64,000 bases of DNA from Eikenella corrodens (GCF_003990355.1 NZ_CP034670.1:1178001-1242000); one strand, 5' to 3'; counted from the stretch's first letter, positions 1 through 8,908 are shown. Program-made: numbers and translations. The notes: generated by a model from the letters alone, not told the origin.

Positions 1-290
1 CGGCGCTGCTGCTCGACAGCGGGGCGCTGTATCCGGCCGGCTGGCGCGATGTGGGGCTGGTGCTGGTGTATGGCGTGGTGATGCAGTGCTTTGCCTGGGG
101 TTTGATTGCTTATGCGATTCCGCTGCTGTCGCTCTCGCTCACCGGGCTGCTGTTGCTTTCCGAGCCGGTGGCGGCGCTGCTGATTGATTATTTTCTGCTG
201 AGCAAGCCGATTAACGGCTGGCAGTGGGGTGGCGCGGTGCTGACTTTGGTGGCGATTTATTTGGGCTCGCTGAAGGAAAACGCGGCTTGA
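1..290 (+). CDS. EamA/DMT-family transporter, C-terminal part
   Basis: This is the last 95 or so residues of a gene that begins before the window; the reading frame is open from base 3. It encodes three to four hydrophobic helices ending in a short basic tail, with the GLLLLSEPVAALL pattern typical of the C-terminal EamA repeat of drug/metabolite exporters of the inner membrane. The substrate cannot be told. The final A of the TGA stop is also the first base of a DUS (290-301), so the gene ends directly in an uptake sequence. Family assignment rests on the C-terminal repeat only. Confidence 0.75.
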   Translation, partial: ALLLDSGALYPAGWRDVGLVLVYGVVMQCFAWGLIAYAIPLLSLSLTGLLLLSEPVAALLIDYFLLSKPINGWQWGGAVLTLVAIYLGSLKENAA

Positions 291-595
291 GGCTACCTGA
301 AAATGCATGTGGCGGGTTTCTGCGAAGTAAAAACCTGCTTGGCCGATTAAAGCCATATTCCTGCCGATGTGTGGCATTTGGTTTTCAGGTAGCCTTGTTT
401 TACGATGAATAATAGGCTTTTTATTGCTTGGATTTTTAGTTCCAATTAATAAAATTGCCGATATTTGACAGCACGGTGCTTGACCGGACGGGGGCGATTC
501 TTTACGATTGCTTGCAAAATCGTTGTTGATGTAAGTTGCGGCGGCCGCTGTACTTTGGCAAATGGCCGCCATCCACATTTTAAGAGGTATTCAAC
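291..595. other. Intergenic, DUS pair and promoter region
   Basis: No gene is seen. It contains a DUS at 290-301 and an inverted copy at 384-395 with a long loop, then an AT-rich stretch (about 405-465) that probably holds the promoter of the NSS transporter operon. A ribosome binding site AAGAGG lies at 582-587. Confidence 0.5.
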
Positions 596-2125
596 GTGTC
601 TAATCCGCAAAATCCCAAGCGCGAAACCTTCTCCAGCCGGCGGGCGTTTATGTTTGCCGCCATCGGCTCGGCGGTGGGTTTGGGCAATATCTGGCGCTTT
701 CCCTATGTGGCATATAAAAACGGCGGCGGGGCGTTTATCCTGCCGTATTTGGTGGCGCTGCTCACGGCGGGCATCCCGCTTTTGTTTCTCGATTATGCGG
801 TGGGCCACCGCTATCGCGGCTCGCCGCCGTTGGCGTTCCGCCGTCTCGACCGCCGGTTTGAAACCATCGGCTGGTGGAATGTGTTGGTAAACGTGCTCAT
901 CGGGCTTTACTACGCGGTGATTTTAGGTTGGGCGGCCAGCTACACCTATTATTCGCTCAATGCGGCCTGGGGCGCGAATCCTGCCGATTTCTTCTTCAAA
1001 GACTATTTGCAGATGGCTTCGGACGTGTCGGCGCAGATGCAGTTTGTGGCGCAGGTAACCGTGCCGCTGGTGCTAGTGTGGCTGGCCACGCTGCTGATTT
1101 TGGCCTTCGGCGTGCAAAAGGGCGTGGCGCGCGCGTCCACTTTCTTTATGCCGCTGTTGGTGGTGATGTTTGTGCTCTTGGTGGGGATTGCGCTGTTTTT
1201 GCCGGGCGCGGCCAAGGGTTTGGACGTGTTGTTTACCCCGGATTGGAGCAAGCTGGCCAGCTCGGAAGTGTGGGTGGCGGCTTATGGGCAGATTTTCTTC
1301 TCGCTCTCGGTGTGCTTCGGCATCATGATCACTTATTCTTCCTATATGAAACGTGATTCGGACTTAACCGGCACGGGCATGGTGGTGGCGTTTGCCAACA
1401 GCAGCTTCGAATTGCTGGCCGGCATCGGCGTGTTTGCCGCGCTGGGCTTTATTGCCACGGCCAACGGGCAGCAGGTGGGCGATGTGGCCGCCGGCGGCAT
1501 CGGCCTGGCCTTTATCGCATTCCCCACCATCATCAACCAGGCACCGGCCGGCGCGCTGATCGGCCTGCTGTTTTTCGGCTCGCTGGTGTTCGCCGGGCTC
1601 ACTTCGCTGATTTCCGTGCTGGAAGTGGTGATTGCGGCGGTGCAGGACAAACTGAAAATCGGCCGCGTGGCCGCCACGCTGGCGGTGGGCGTGCCGATGA
1701 TGACGGCTTCGGTGCTGTTGTTCGGCACTACCACCGGCCTGCCGGTATTGGATGTGCTGGATAAATTTGTGAACACCTACGGTATCGTGGCCGCCGGTTT
1801 CCTGTATGTGTTGTGCGTGGTGCTGAGCCGCCATCTGGGCGTACTTTCCCGCCACATCAACAAAACTTCCTCGCTGAAAGTGGGCAAAACCTGGCTGCTG
1901 TTTGTGGGCGCGGTAACGCCCCTGGTGTTGGGCACCATGCTCTTCACCGACACGCGCTCGCTGCTCACCGAAGGCTATGGCGGCTACCCGGCTTGGTTTG
2001 TGAACATCTACGGCTGGGGTACGGCCATCGGGGTGGTGGTGTTTGCCTTCCTGCTCTCCGGCCTGCCGTGGAAACACGAAGACAAACTGCAAGAAACCCC
2101 TGTTGAAACCGAAGGAGACGAATAA
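596..2125 (+). CDS. NSS-family sodium-dependent amino-acid importer, large subunit (MetP-like)
   Basis: A 509-residue polytopic inner-membrane protein of the neurotransmitter:sodium symporter family. The N-terminus has the diagnostic AIGSAVGLGNIWRFPY motif (about residues 20-35), which forms the unwound TM1 sodium/substrate site, followed by about 11-12 hydrophobic helices. The start is a GTG at 596 preceded by AAGAGG eight bases upstream. The stop overlaps the start of a 36-codon gene of the MetS/MaAIMP small-subunit type, which points to the MetPS class of methionine and alanine importers rather than a tryptophan or tyrosine symporter. Substrate is inferred from that partner, not from binding-site residues. 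Confidence 0.88.
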   Translation: MSNPQNPKRETFSSRRAFMFAAIGSAVGLGNIWRFPYVAYKNGGGAFILPYLVALLTAGIPLLFLDYAVGHRYRGSPPLAFRRLDRRFETIGWWNVLVNVLIGLYYAVILGWAASYTYYSLNAAWGANPADFFFKDYLQMASDVSAQMQFVAQVTVPLVLVWLATLLILAFGVQKGVARASTFFMPLLVVMFVLLVGIALFLPGAAKGLDVLFTPDWSKLASSEVWVAAYGQIFFSLSVCFGIMITYSSYMKRDSDLTGTGMVVAFANSSFELLAGIGVFAALGFIATANGQQVGDVAAGGIGLAFIAFPTIINQAPAGALIGLLFFGSLVFAGLTSLISVLEVVIAAVQDKLKIGRVAATLAVGVPMMTASVLLFGTTTGLPVLDVLDKFVNTYGIVAAGFLYVLCVVLSRHLGVLSRHINKTSSLKVGKTWLLFVGAVTPLVLGTMLFTDTRSLLTEGYGGYPAWFVNIYGWGTAIGVVVFAFLLSGLPWKHEDKLQETPVETEGDE

Positions 2126-2235
2126 TGAGCACGATTGCGATTGTGATGATGCTGGTGGCGCTGGTGGTGATCTGGGGCGGCTTGATCGTATCCGTCCTGC
2201 GGCTGCCGGAAGACAAGGGCGGCGGGCAGGAATAA
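2125..2235 (+). CDS. MetS-type small subunit of NSS importer (36 aa)
   Basis: A 36-residue single-pass membrane protein whose ATG overlaps the TAA of the NSS transporter (TAATG). It has one hydrophobic helix (about residues 4-26, MMLVALVVIWGGLIVSVLRL) and a short charged tail LPEDKGGGQE. This matches the methionine/alanine importer small subunit family (MetS), which in Corynebacterium is required for activity of MetP. The ribosome binding site GAAGGAGA lies at 2111-2118 inside the end of the large-subunit gene, so the two are translationally coupled. It is short enough to be missed by automatic gene calling. Confidence 0.85.
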   Translation: MSTIAIVMMLVALVVIWGGLIVSVLRLPEDKGGGQE

Positions 2236-2252
2236 ACCGTCGGCTATGGAAG

Positions 2253-2288
2253 AGGCTACCTGAAAGTTTTCAGGTAGCCTTTTTGTTT
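2253..2288 (+). terminator. DUS-pair terminator after the MetPS-like operon
   Basis: Two DUS copies in inverted orientation (2253-2265 and 2268-2280) separated by two bases make a 13-bp perfect stem followed by TTTTTGTTT. This is a rho-independent terminator built from uptake sequences. Confidence 0.85.
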
Positions 2289-2412
2289 ACGCCCATAGAA
2301 TTTTTGATTATATAAACAGCAACAAAAAGTATTTCTGGCGGCTTTCCTCTTCTTCTATCATGAAAAAGACGTTTGGGTTTCATTGCCCTGAATCAGATTG
2401 AAGGAGAAGGAA

Positions 2413-3672
2413 ATGTCTTTAGGATGGAAACAGCTTTTGCCCAAATGGGGCTTGGCTTCGCAAATTACCTTTGCTTTTTTCGGCGCCGTTGCGCTGGGTT
2501 TGCTGGTGCGCTTTGCCGGCAGCAGCAGTATGGTGGCGTCGGCAGGCAATCTGTTGGGCTCGCTGTTTGTGGGTGCGCTCAAGGCGATTGCACCGCTGCT
2601 GGTGTTCACGCTGGTGGTGTCGGCCGTGGCGCAACACCGCAAGGGCATGAATTCGAATATCCGGCCGGTGATTGTGCTGTATGTGGTGGGCATGGCGGTG
2701 GCGGCATTGCTGGCGGTGGCGGTAAGCTTTGCATTCCCGTCTTTTGTGCCGCTCAACGGGGTGGATGTGGCGGATAAGCCGATTCCGAACGGGTTTGGCG
2801 AGGTGCTGCAAAACCTGCTGCTCAAAATCGTGACCAATCCGGTACAAGCCTTGGCAGATGCCAACTACATCGGCATTTTGGCTTGGGCCTTGGTGTTGGG
2901 CTTGGCTTTGCGCGCTGCCGACGAGCCTACGCGCAATTTTCTGCAAAACATTTCCGATGCGGTAAACAAAGTGATGTATTGGATTATCCGCCTTGCCCCC
3001 ATCGGCATTTTCGGGCTGGCGTTGCATACGTTTGTGAGCACTGGCTTGGAAAACCTGGCGGCCTATCTGCACGTGCTGCTGGCGATTGTGGGCGCGATGG
3101 CGTTTATGGCGCTGGTGCTGAATCCGCTGATTGTGTTTTTTGCAATCCGCAAAAATCCGTATCCGCTGGTGTGGACTTGCCTGAAAGAGAGCGGGCTGAT
3201 TGCTTTCGTTATCCGCAGTTCGGTGGCCAATATCCCGGTCAACCTGAATTTGTGCAAAAAGCTGGGGCTGAATGAGGAAACCTATGCGGTAACCATCCCG
3301 CTGGGTGCCACCATGAATATGGAAGGCGCATCGATTACCATCACTATCCTGACGCTGGCCGCAGTGCACACATTGGGCATCCCTGTGGACTTCATCACGG
3401 CTTTTTTACTGGTGATTATTGCCGTTATCGGCGCATGCGGGGCTTCTGGCATTCCCGGCGGGGCGCTGCCGTTGGTGCCGATGGCATGCAGCTTGTTTAA
3501 TATCAACAACGATGTGGCGATGCAGATGGTTACCATCGGGCTGATTATCAGCGTGGTGCAAGACCCATGCGGTACGCTGCTCAATTCTTCCACCGACGTG
3601 GTGTTTACCGCTGCTGCCGATCCGGTGTATCGGCATAGAGAAGTGGCGGGGCAGGTGGAAACGGCGGCTTAA
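2413..3672 (+). CDS. sstT: Serine/threonine:Na+ symporter SstT
   Basis: A 419-residue dicarboxylate/amino acid:cation symporter family member, close in length to E. coli SstT (414). It imports serine and threonine with sodium across the inner membrane. The conserved C-terminal parts of the family are present: the IPLGATMNMEGASITI segment (about residues 300-315), the serine/glycine-rich GACGASGIPGGALPLVP re-entrant loop, and the VQDPCGTLLNSSTDVVF segment near the end. The ATG at 2413 is chosen over an upstream TTG because AAGGAGAAGG lies at 2401-2410. It stands alone between a terminator and converging AGCS gene. Confidence 0.93.
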   Translation: MSLGWKQLLPKWGLASQITFAFFGAVALGLLVRFAGSSSMVASAGNLLGSLFVGALKAIAPLLVFTLVVSAVAQHRKGMNSNIRPVIVLYVVGMAVAALLAVAVSFAFPSFVPLNGVDVADKPIPNGFGEVLQNLLLKIVTNPVQALADANYIGILAWALVLGLALRAADEPTRNFLQNISDAVNKVMYWIIRLAPIGIFGLALHTFVSTGLENLAAYLHVLLAIVGAMAFMALVLNPLIVFFAIRKNPYPLVWTCLKESGLIAFVIRSSVANIPVNLNLCKKLGLNEETYAVTIPLGATMNMEGASITITILTLAAVHTLGIPVDFITAFLLVIIAVIGACGASGIPGGALPLVPMACSLFNINNDVAMQMVTIGLIISVVQDPCGTLLNSSTDVVFTAAADPVYRHREVAGQVETAA

Positions 3673-3829
3673 GTTTTTTGCTGTGGCAAACCAACTTAAC
3701 TTTCGTACTGCATTGGTTTGCCTTACTGTATTGCTATCTTCCCCACATCAGGCGTTGCTCCGCAGAGGATTGTAGGGTATGGGTAAGACGGAGTGGCGCC
3801 TTAGGAAGAGAATTGGTTTGGCTATAAAA

Positions 3830-3865
3830 AGGCTACCTGAAAAATAGTTTCAGGTAGCCTTTCTG
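3830..3865. terminator. Bidirectional DUS-pair terminator between sstT and the AGCS gene
   Basis: Inverted DUS copies (3830-3842 and 3848-3860) with a 5-base loop and T-rich flank lie between convergent genes, so the hairpin can end transcripts from both sides. A third copy follows at about 3867-3878. Confidence 0.75.
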
Positions 3866-3890
3866 TTTTCAGGTAGCCTGCTTGCCGTGC

Positions 3891-5318
3891 TTACTGCTGC
3901 TCGTGATACTCATGAAATTCGTAGTGATACGACAGCGCGCCGCCGGCTTTTTTCTGGGCCAGGTAATCGTCGTACACCGCGCGGATTTCCTTGCGCAGCA
4001 GGAAGAGGGCGATTAAGTTGGGAATCACCATAAAGCCGTTGAACATGTCCGACAAGCTCCACACTACGTCCACTTTGCCCAGCGTGCCCAGCACGATGGC
4101 CAGCAGCACCAGGGTGCGGTAGATGGCCAAATGACGGCCGTGGAACAGGAAGCGGATATTGGATTCGCCGAAGTAGTACCAGCCGATGATGGTGGTGAAG
4201 GCGAAGAAGGTGAGGCACACTGCCAACAGCTGTGCGCCGCCGCTGCCGAAGGCAATCACGAAAGCCTGCTGCGTTACTGCCGCGCCCTGCAAGCCCAGTT
4301 TGTCGGCATCAGTGAGCAGGATGATCAGCGCGGTGGCAGTGCACACCAGCAGCGTATCGATAAACACGCCCACAAACGCCGCCATGCCTTGCTGCACGGG
4401 ATGTTGCACGTCTGCCGTGGCGTGGGCATGCGGGGTGGAACCCATGCCGGCCTCGTTGGAAAACAGGCCGCGTGCCACGCCGAAACGCACCGCTTCGCGC
4501 ATGCCGATGCCGGCCGCGCCGCCCAACACCGCCTGCGGGTTAAACGCCGCGGTGAAGATGTGGTTGAACATCGGTGCGATGTGGCTGGAGAATTTGAACA
4601 GGATCACAATCGCGCAGATGATATAGATGATGGCCATAAACGGCACCACAAACTGCGTGATTTTGGCAATACGGTCCACCCCGCCCACGATAATCAGCCC
4701 GGCCAGCACCGCCAAGCCGATGCCCACCGCCAAAGGCGGTATGTTGAAGGCCACGGTTACCGCCGAAGAGATGGAGTTGGATTGGGTGGCGTTGCCGATG
4801 AAGCCCAGCGCGATAATCAGCGCAATCGAAAAGCCGGCGGAGAGGAAACGCGCCGCGCTGCGGCCGATTTTCGGCGTGAGCCCGTGCGTGATGTAAAACG
4901 CCGGGCCGCCGATGTATTTGCCGTGGCTGACCACGCGGTATTTCTGCGCCAAGAGCGCTTCGGCAAAGATGGTGGACATGCCCAACACGGCGGAAAACCA
5001 CATCCAGAAGATCGCGCCCGGCCCGCCGGCAGTAATCGCCGTGGCCACGCCGGCCACGTTGCCGGTGCCGATTTGGGCGGACACGGCCACCGCCAGCGCC
5101 TGAAATTGCGACAGCGATTTATGATCTTTGTCGGCGGCATCTTTCTTGGCAAAGAGCCCGCCGAACACCGATTTGAACGCCGCGCCGAGCTTGGTGAGCT
5201 GCGGCACGCCCAAGTAGATGCTGAAAAAGAGGCCGATGCCGAGCAGGGCATAGATCAGCAGGTAGTCCCACAGCACGAAATTAATCGTGCTTACCAGGTC
5301 GGACAATATTTTTTCCAT
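3891..5318 (-). CDS. Alanine/glycine:cation symporter (AGCS family)
   Basis: A 475-residue sodium- or proton-coupled alanine/glycine importer. Family hallmarks are visible: SLSQFQALAVAVSAQIGTG NVAG near residue 70-95, GGPGAIFWMWFSAVLGM, a GPAFYI segment and RGLFSNEAGMGSTPHAHA near residue 280-300. An ATG at 5318 is chosen rather than the longer reading frame to 5441, because it is preceded at eight bases by GAGG and the 41 upstream codons look like leader DNA, not protein. The 120-200 bases upstream contain three strong hairpins (see 5430-5533). No other gene shares its transcript. Confidence 0.9.
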   Translation of the reverse strand: MEKILSDLVSTINFVLWDYLLIYALLGIGLFFSIYLGVPQLTKLGAAFKSVFGGLFAKKDAADKDHKSLSQFQALAVAVSAQIGTGNVAGVATAITAGGPGAIFWMWFSAVLGMSTIFAEALLAQKYRVVSHGKYIGGPAFYITHGLTPKIGRSAARFLSAGFSIALIIALGFIGNATQSNSISSAVTVAFNIPPLAVGIGLAVLAGLIIVGGVDRIAKITQFVVPFMAIIYIICAIVILFKFSSHIAPMFNHIFTAAFNPQAVLGGAAGIGMREAVRFGVARGLFSNEAGMGSTPHAHATADVQHPVQQGMAAFVGVFIDTLLVCTATALIILLTDADKLGLQGAAVTQQAFVIAFGSGGAQLLAVCLTFFAFTTIIGWYYFGESNIRFLFHGRHLAIYRTLVLLAIVLGTLGKVDVVWSLSDMFNGFMVIPNLIALFLLRKEIRAVYDDYLAQKKAGGALSYHYEFHEYHEQQ

Positions 5319-5764
5319 AGTTGGAACCTCGCAAGAGAAGGGGGTTGGAAACTGGCAGCCTGCGCGTTTGCCTGCCATCTGGCGCAAACGCCGCGAAACT
5401 GCGGGAAAAACAAAGGACGGTTGGTGGGAAGCAGCCGGCAAAGCGGCTGCAGCTTAAAAGGGGCGGCAGGCTACCTGAAACGTCCGCCCCGATAGCCGAA
5501 GCCATTACCGGCGCAATGCGGGGGTAATGGCTTGGTGGCTGGGATACTGATTCCTTCCTATTGCGGCGGCCTGCCTTGCCGTACTTATCCGTACTGCCTG
5601 CGGCTTGCCGCCTGGTATGAAGAATTCATTATTCCCGCCGTGGCCAAATCTGAAAAATTTTCAGGTAGCCCCAAACTCTTTGAACCATAAAAAGGATTAA
5701 GGCTACCTGAAAACATGTTTTCGCTCCGCTTAACTATGCGGCAGCGGGTGGAACAAACAGCCAA
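5319..5764. other. Leader of AGCS gene, hairpins and repeat relic
   Basis: No gene is seen. On the minus strand it holds a structured leader (hairpins at 5430-5450, 5460-5490 and 5499-5533), a decayed Correia-like core at about 5565-5613, a GCCGCCTGGTATGAAGAA repeat at 5607-5624 also found near 37219, and DUS copies at about 5658-5669 and 5700-5712. Confidence 0.5.
5430..5533 (-). promoter_or_regulatory. Three consecutive hairpins in the AGCS leader
   Basis: Perfect inverted repeats are GCAGCCG/CGGCTGC (5430-5450), GGGGCGG/CCGCCCC (5460-5490, DUS in the loop) and an 11-bp AAGCCATTACC/GGTAATGGCTT (5499-5509 and 5523-5533). They lie 110-215 bases upstream of the AGCS start. A glycine riboswitch often controls such genes, but its conserved core is not recognisable here. 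The role may be an operator, an attenuator or another RNA element. Confidence 0.4.
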
Positions 5765-6769
5765 TCAGCGCTCGGGCACGGGCACCAGCCAGCCGTAGCG
5801 GTCTTCGGCCAGGCCGTATTGGATGTCGGTAATCGCCTTGCGGATGGCTGTGCCGCGCTCTTGGCTTTGCAGCACGATTTCCTTGCCGTTGATTACTAAA
5901 GAAGTTACCGGCGACACCACGGCTGCCGTGCCGGTGAGGATGGCTTCCGCGCCATTTTCTGCTGCGGCCTGCAATTCGGCCACGGTGAAATTGCGCTCGC
6001 TCACTTGGTAGCCCAAATCGGCGGCCACGCGCAACACGGAATCGCGGGTTACGCCGTGCAGGAATTCGTCGGTGAGCGGCTTAGTGATGATTTCGTTGCC
6101 GTTAATCAGCACGAAGTTGGAAGCGCCGGTTTCCTGCACGTCGCCGTTCGGGCAGAACAGCACCTGGTTGGCGCCGTATTGCTGGCGGGCGCGCACCACG
6201 GTTTGCAGGGCGGAGGCGTAGTTACCGCCGCATTTCACCCGGCCCATGTGCGGCGCGCAGCGGATGTGTTCGGTTTCCACCAACAGCTTCATCGGCGAAC
6301 CCACTTTGAAATAGTCGCCCACCGGCGAAGCCAAAATATACAGCATGGCCGTGGATGAACCCACGCCGGCCTTGCCGATTACCGGATCGATACCGATCAG
6401 CGTGGGGCGCAGATACATGGCGGCGGGCGCATCCGGCACTTCGTCGGCCGCGTGCGCCACCAATTCCAGCATGGCGGAGAGGAAGGCCTGCGCATCCGGC
6501 ACAGGCAGTTCCAACAGTTTGGCGCTCTGCTGCATCCGGGCGATGTTGGCTTCCGGACGGAAGATGACGATGCGGCCGTTTTGCTGGCGGAAGGCCTTCA
6601 GCCCTTCAAAACACTCGCTGCCGTAATGCAGGCCGTGTGCGCCCGGCGGCAGGGAGAGCGAATCGGAAGGCTGCCAGCGCACCGGCTGCCATGCGCCATC
6701 GGAAAAAACCAGCACCGGCATCTCGCGGTGGAAAACGCTGCCGAAAACGGCAGGAACTGCTTTTGCCAT
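5765..6769 (-). CDS. ilvE: Branched-chain amino-acid aminotransferase
   Basis: A 334-residue class IV PLP aminotransferase, which makes valine, isoleucine and leucine from their 2-keto acids with glutamate. The PLP lysine region is GRVKCGGNYASAL (about residues 180-192), and the phosphate-binding EAILTGTAAVVSPV and QETGASNFVLI segments are present. The length and the LHYGSECFEGLKAFR motif fit the type II bacterial BCAT group rather than the shorter E. coli IlvE. ATG at 6769 is preceded by AAGGAA. It stands alone; transcription ends in DUS-rich DNA near 5700. Confidence 0.92.
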   Translation of the reverse strand: MAKAVPAVFGSVFHREMPVLVFSDGAWQPVRWQPSDSLSLPPGAHGLHYGSECFEGLKAFRQQNGRIVIFRPEANIARMQQSAKLLELPVPDAQAFLSAMLELVAHAADEVPDAPAAMYLRPTLIGIDPVIGKAGVGSSTAMLYILASPVGDYFKVGSPMKLLVETEHIRCAPHMGRVKCGGNYASALQTVVRARQQYGANQVLFCPNGDVQETGASNFVLINGNEIITKPLTDEFLHGVTRDSVLRVAADLGYQVSERNFTVAELQAAAENGAEAILTGTAAVVSPVTSLVINGKEIVLQSQERGTAIRKAITDIQYGLAEDRYGWLVPVPER

Positions 6770-7162
6770 GATATTTCCTTGTGATTTGTGCTAAGGCGTA
6801 AAAGATACTCTCGAAGCAAAGCGTTTGACAAGCCTTTTGTGCCAAAAATTGCATCTGATAAGGCTACCTGAAAAACGGTTTCTGCGAAAAGCAAACCCGC
6901 CATCAAGGCGCTTACGCCCCGCAGACGGGTTTTCAGGTAGCCTGTTTGCCGGATTGGGGCGCAGGTTTGGAATTAAATAGCAAATTGCGTTAAGCGGGGC
7001 GGATTGCCCTGATGAATGTTGCGGTGAAGGCTTGGCAGGGTGTAGGCACTCGATAGAAGCAGCGACAGATGCTTCGGTATCCACCGCGTCGCCCTGATGA
7101 AAAAGGCTACCTGAAAATCGGAATACACCGTTTCAGGTAGCCTTTTGGTATTGAGCTGGCGT
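6770..7162. other. Intergenic between ilvE and ypfJ-like gene
   Basis: No gene is seen. A DUS at 6860-6872 and its inverse at about 6930-6942 enclose a 57-base loop with CCCGCC/GGCGGG-like complementarity. A tighter DUS pair at 7104-7142 ends the minus-strand peptidase transcript. The ilvE promoter must lie within about 6785-6860. Confidence 0.5.
7104..7145 (-). terminator. DUS-pair terminator after the YpfJ-like gene
   Basis: Inverted DUS copies at 7104-7116 and 7130-7142 with a 13-base loop; in the minus direction the stem is followed by TTTTTCATC. It lies 18 bases past the stop of the peptidase. Confidence 0.7.
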
Positions 7163-8011
7163 TTACAGAGAGGAGAAAGTGTCGCATTGCGCCGGATCGC
7201 CGCTTTGCAGGCCGCGGCGGAACCATTGCAGGCGTTGGGCGGAAGTACCGTGGGTGAAGCTGTCGGGCACGGCGTAGCCGCGGCTGCGTTGTTGCAGGCG
7301 GTCGTCGCCCACGGCTTCGGCGGCGTTGAAGGCTTCTTCCAAGTCGCCCTGCTCAAACAGCTGACGTGCTTGCGCACGGTTGGCCCACACCCCGGCCAGG
7401 CAGTCGGCCTGCAGCTCCACCATCACGGAGAGGCGGTTGGCATCGCGTTCGCTCATGCGGGCGCGGGCACGGTTTACGCGCTCCATGGTGCCGTCGAGGT
7501 TTTGCACGTGGTGGCCGACTTCGTGGGCAATCACATAGGCAAAGGCCGCGTCGCCCGCTGCGCCGAGCTGGTTTTTCATGTCGTCGTAGAACGAGAGGTC
7601 GAGGTAAACCTTTTGGTCGGCCGGACAGTAGAACGGGCCCATCGCGGATTGGCCGGTGCCGCAGGCGGTGGGGGTACTGCCGCGGTAGAGCACCATTTTC
7701 GGTTGCACATATTGCCTGCCCTGGCTGCGGAAATATTCGCCCCAGGCGTCTTCGGTGGTGGCGAGGATTTGCGAGGAGAACTGCGCCAGCTGCTCTTCTT
7801 CGGGGCTGACGGTGCGCTGTTGCTGTTGCATCTGCGGCATCTGGATGCCGCCGCCGGTGAGGCCGCTCAAATCCACGCCGTAATAGGCGCCGATGAGCAC
7901 GATAATCAGGCCGGCAAGGCCCATTTTGCCGCCGCCCCCGCCACCACCGCCGCCGCCAAGGCTGCGGCGGTCTTCGATGTTGCTGCTGCTGCGCTGGTTG
8001 TCGAGTTTCAT
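7163..8011 (-). CDS. YpfJ-type neutral zinc metallopeptidase
   Basis: A 282-residue membrane-anchored zinc peptidase-like protein (Zn_peptidase, YpfJ family). It begins with a short cytoplasmic part containing an uninterrupted glycine tract (about residues 19-28), then a single hydrophobic helix (KMGLAGLIIVLIGAYYGV). The zinc site is AYVIAHEVGHHVQNL (about residues 165-179), with the two His and Glu of HExxH. The family's QADCLAGVWAN motif supplies the next ligand region. Physiological substrate is unknown for the family. ATG at 8011 has AAGGAATGCC upstream. The glycine tract is coded by mixed GGN codons, so slippage is unlikely. Confidence 0.88.
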   Translation of the reverse strand: MKLDNQRSSSNIEDRRSLGGGGGGGGGGKMGLAGLIIVLIGAYYGVDLSGLTGGGIQMPQMQQQQRTVSPEEEQLAQFSSQILATTEDAWGEYFRSQGRQYVQPKMVLYRGSTPTACGTGQSAMGPFYCPADQKVYLDLSFYDDMKNQLGAAGDAAFAYVIAHEVGHHVQNLDGTMERVNRARARMSERDANRLSVMVELQADCLAGVWANRAQARQLFEQGDLEEAFNAAEAVGDDRLQQRSRGYAVPDSFTHGTSAQRLQWFRRGLQSGDPAQCDTFSSL

Positions 8012-8155
8012 ATTGGCATTCCTTGGGTTGGTGTGGTTGGGCGGATTATATAACAGGCTACCTGAAAAGCATGCGGGGATTAGAAACTTGCTCCGCTGGT
8101 TTTGGCTTCGTTGAAGCCGGTGCTTTCAGGTAGCCTTGGCGAGTGCGGCGTGGAT

Positions 8156-8908
8156 TTATTCGATGGCGTATTCGATGGTTACGACTAGGCGCACTTGTTT
8201 GCCGACGGTGGTTTTGTCGTAGCTGCCGCCGTATTCGTCGTCGCCGCTGCTGCCGCTGTCGGCGTAGATGTTGAACGAGCCTTGCGAGGCGGAGCGCATG
8301 GCGCCGACTTTGCCGCCGCCGGTGGAGGCGAATTCGTCGGCGCGGCGGCGGGCGTCTTCGGTGGCCTGTTTAATCAGGCTGTGTTTGATGGTTTCGAGGT
8401 TGCCGAGCAGGTATTGCGGGGCTTCGAAATCGATAGCGTCGTTGCCAGCGCGCAGGGCGAGGATGTTTTGGTGGGCGCTTTGGATGCGGTCGAGTTTGCT
8501 GCTGGCCACGGTGAGCTGCTGCTTGCCGTCGTAGCCGTTGGGGGTGCGGATTTCGTTGCCGTGGGCATCGTGTTCCACTAAGAAGGCGGGGCTGATTTCG
8601 GGAGCGGCCGTTTGGATCTCGGCTGCATCAAAGCCTTGGTTGCGCAGGAATTGTTCGAGTTTGGGGCGTTGCTGGTTCAGGCGGTCGAGCACTTCCTGAT
8701 AGCTGGCGCCGTGTACGCTCACGGCGGTATTCCAGCGGGCATGGTCGGACTGGAAGGTTTGTTCGGCCAAGCCTTTTACGGTGATCGTGCCGGGCTGGCG
8801 GAAATTTTTAAACTGGCCGCCCAACACGAAGGCGGCGGCCACGAGGCCGATGGCGAGCAGTGCACCGAGGGCTTTAACGCTGCCGGAGAGGGCTTTTTCT
8901 GTGGACAT
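8156..8908 (-). CDS. SIMPL-domain (DUF541) periplasmic protein
   Basis: A 250-residue protein with one N-terminal helix (about residues 12-32) acting as signal anchor, followed by a SIMPL/DUF541 domain that starts at GTITVKGLAEQTFQSDHARW. The domain ends in the typical C-terminal strand VRLVVTIEYAIE. E. coli YggE, of this family, affects oxidative stress, but no enzyme activity is established. ATG at 8908 is preceded by AAGGAAAGC. It lies between the peptidase and Hsp15 genes on the same strand, each separated by DUS pairs, so all three may be separate transcripts. Confidence 0.85.
   Translation of the reverse strand: MSTEKALSGSVKALGALLAIGLVAAAFVLGGQFKNFRQPGTITVKGLAEQTFQSDHARWNTAVSVHGASYQEVLDRLNQQRPKLEQFLRNQGFDAAEIQTAAPEISPAFLVEHDAHGNEIRTPNGYDGKQQLTVASSKLDRIQSAHQNILALRAGNDAIDFEAPQYLLGNLETIKHSLIKQATEDARRRADEFASTGGGKVGAMRSASQGSFNIYADSGSSGDDEYGGSYDKTTVGKQVRLVVTIEYAIE

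Noticed and set aside
4131..5495. Long plus-strand reading frame opposite the AGCS gene
   Set aside because: Low-complexity His/Arg/Gly-rich translation with no domain; the minus strand codes a clear AGCS transporter.
5319..5540. Glycine riboswitch upstream of the AGCS gene
   Set aside because: AGCS genes often have one, but the conserved glycine-aptamer core is not present on the minus strand; only hairpins are seen.
7918..7955. Phase-variable tract in the YpfJ-like gene
   Set aside because: The ten-glycine run is coded by mixed GGC/GGT/GGG codons on the minus strand, not by a pure homopolymer or perfect short repeat.
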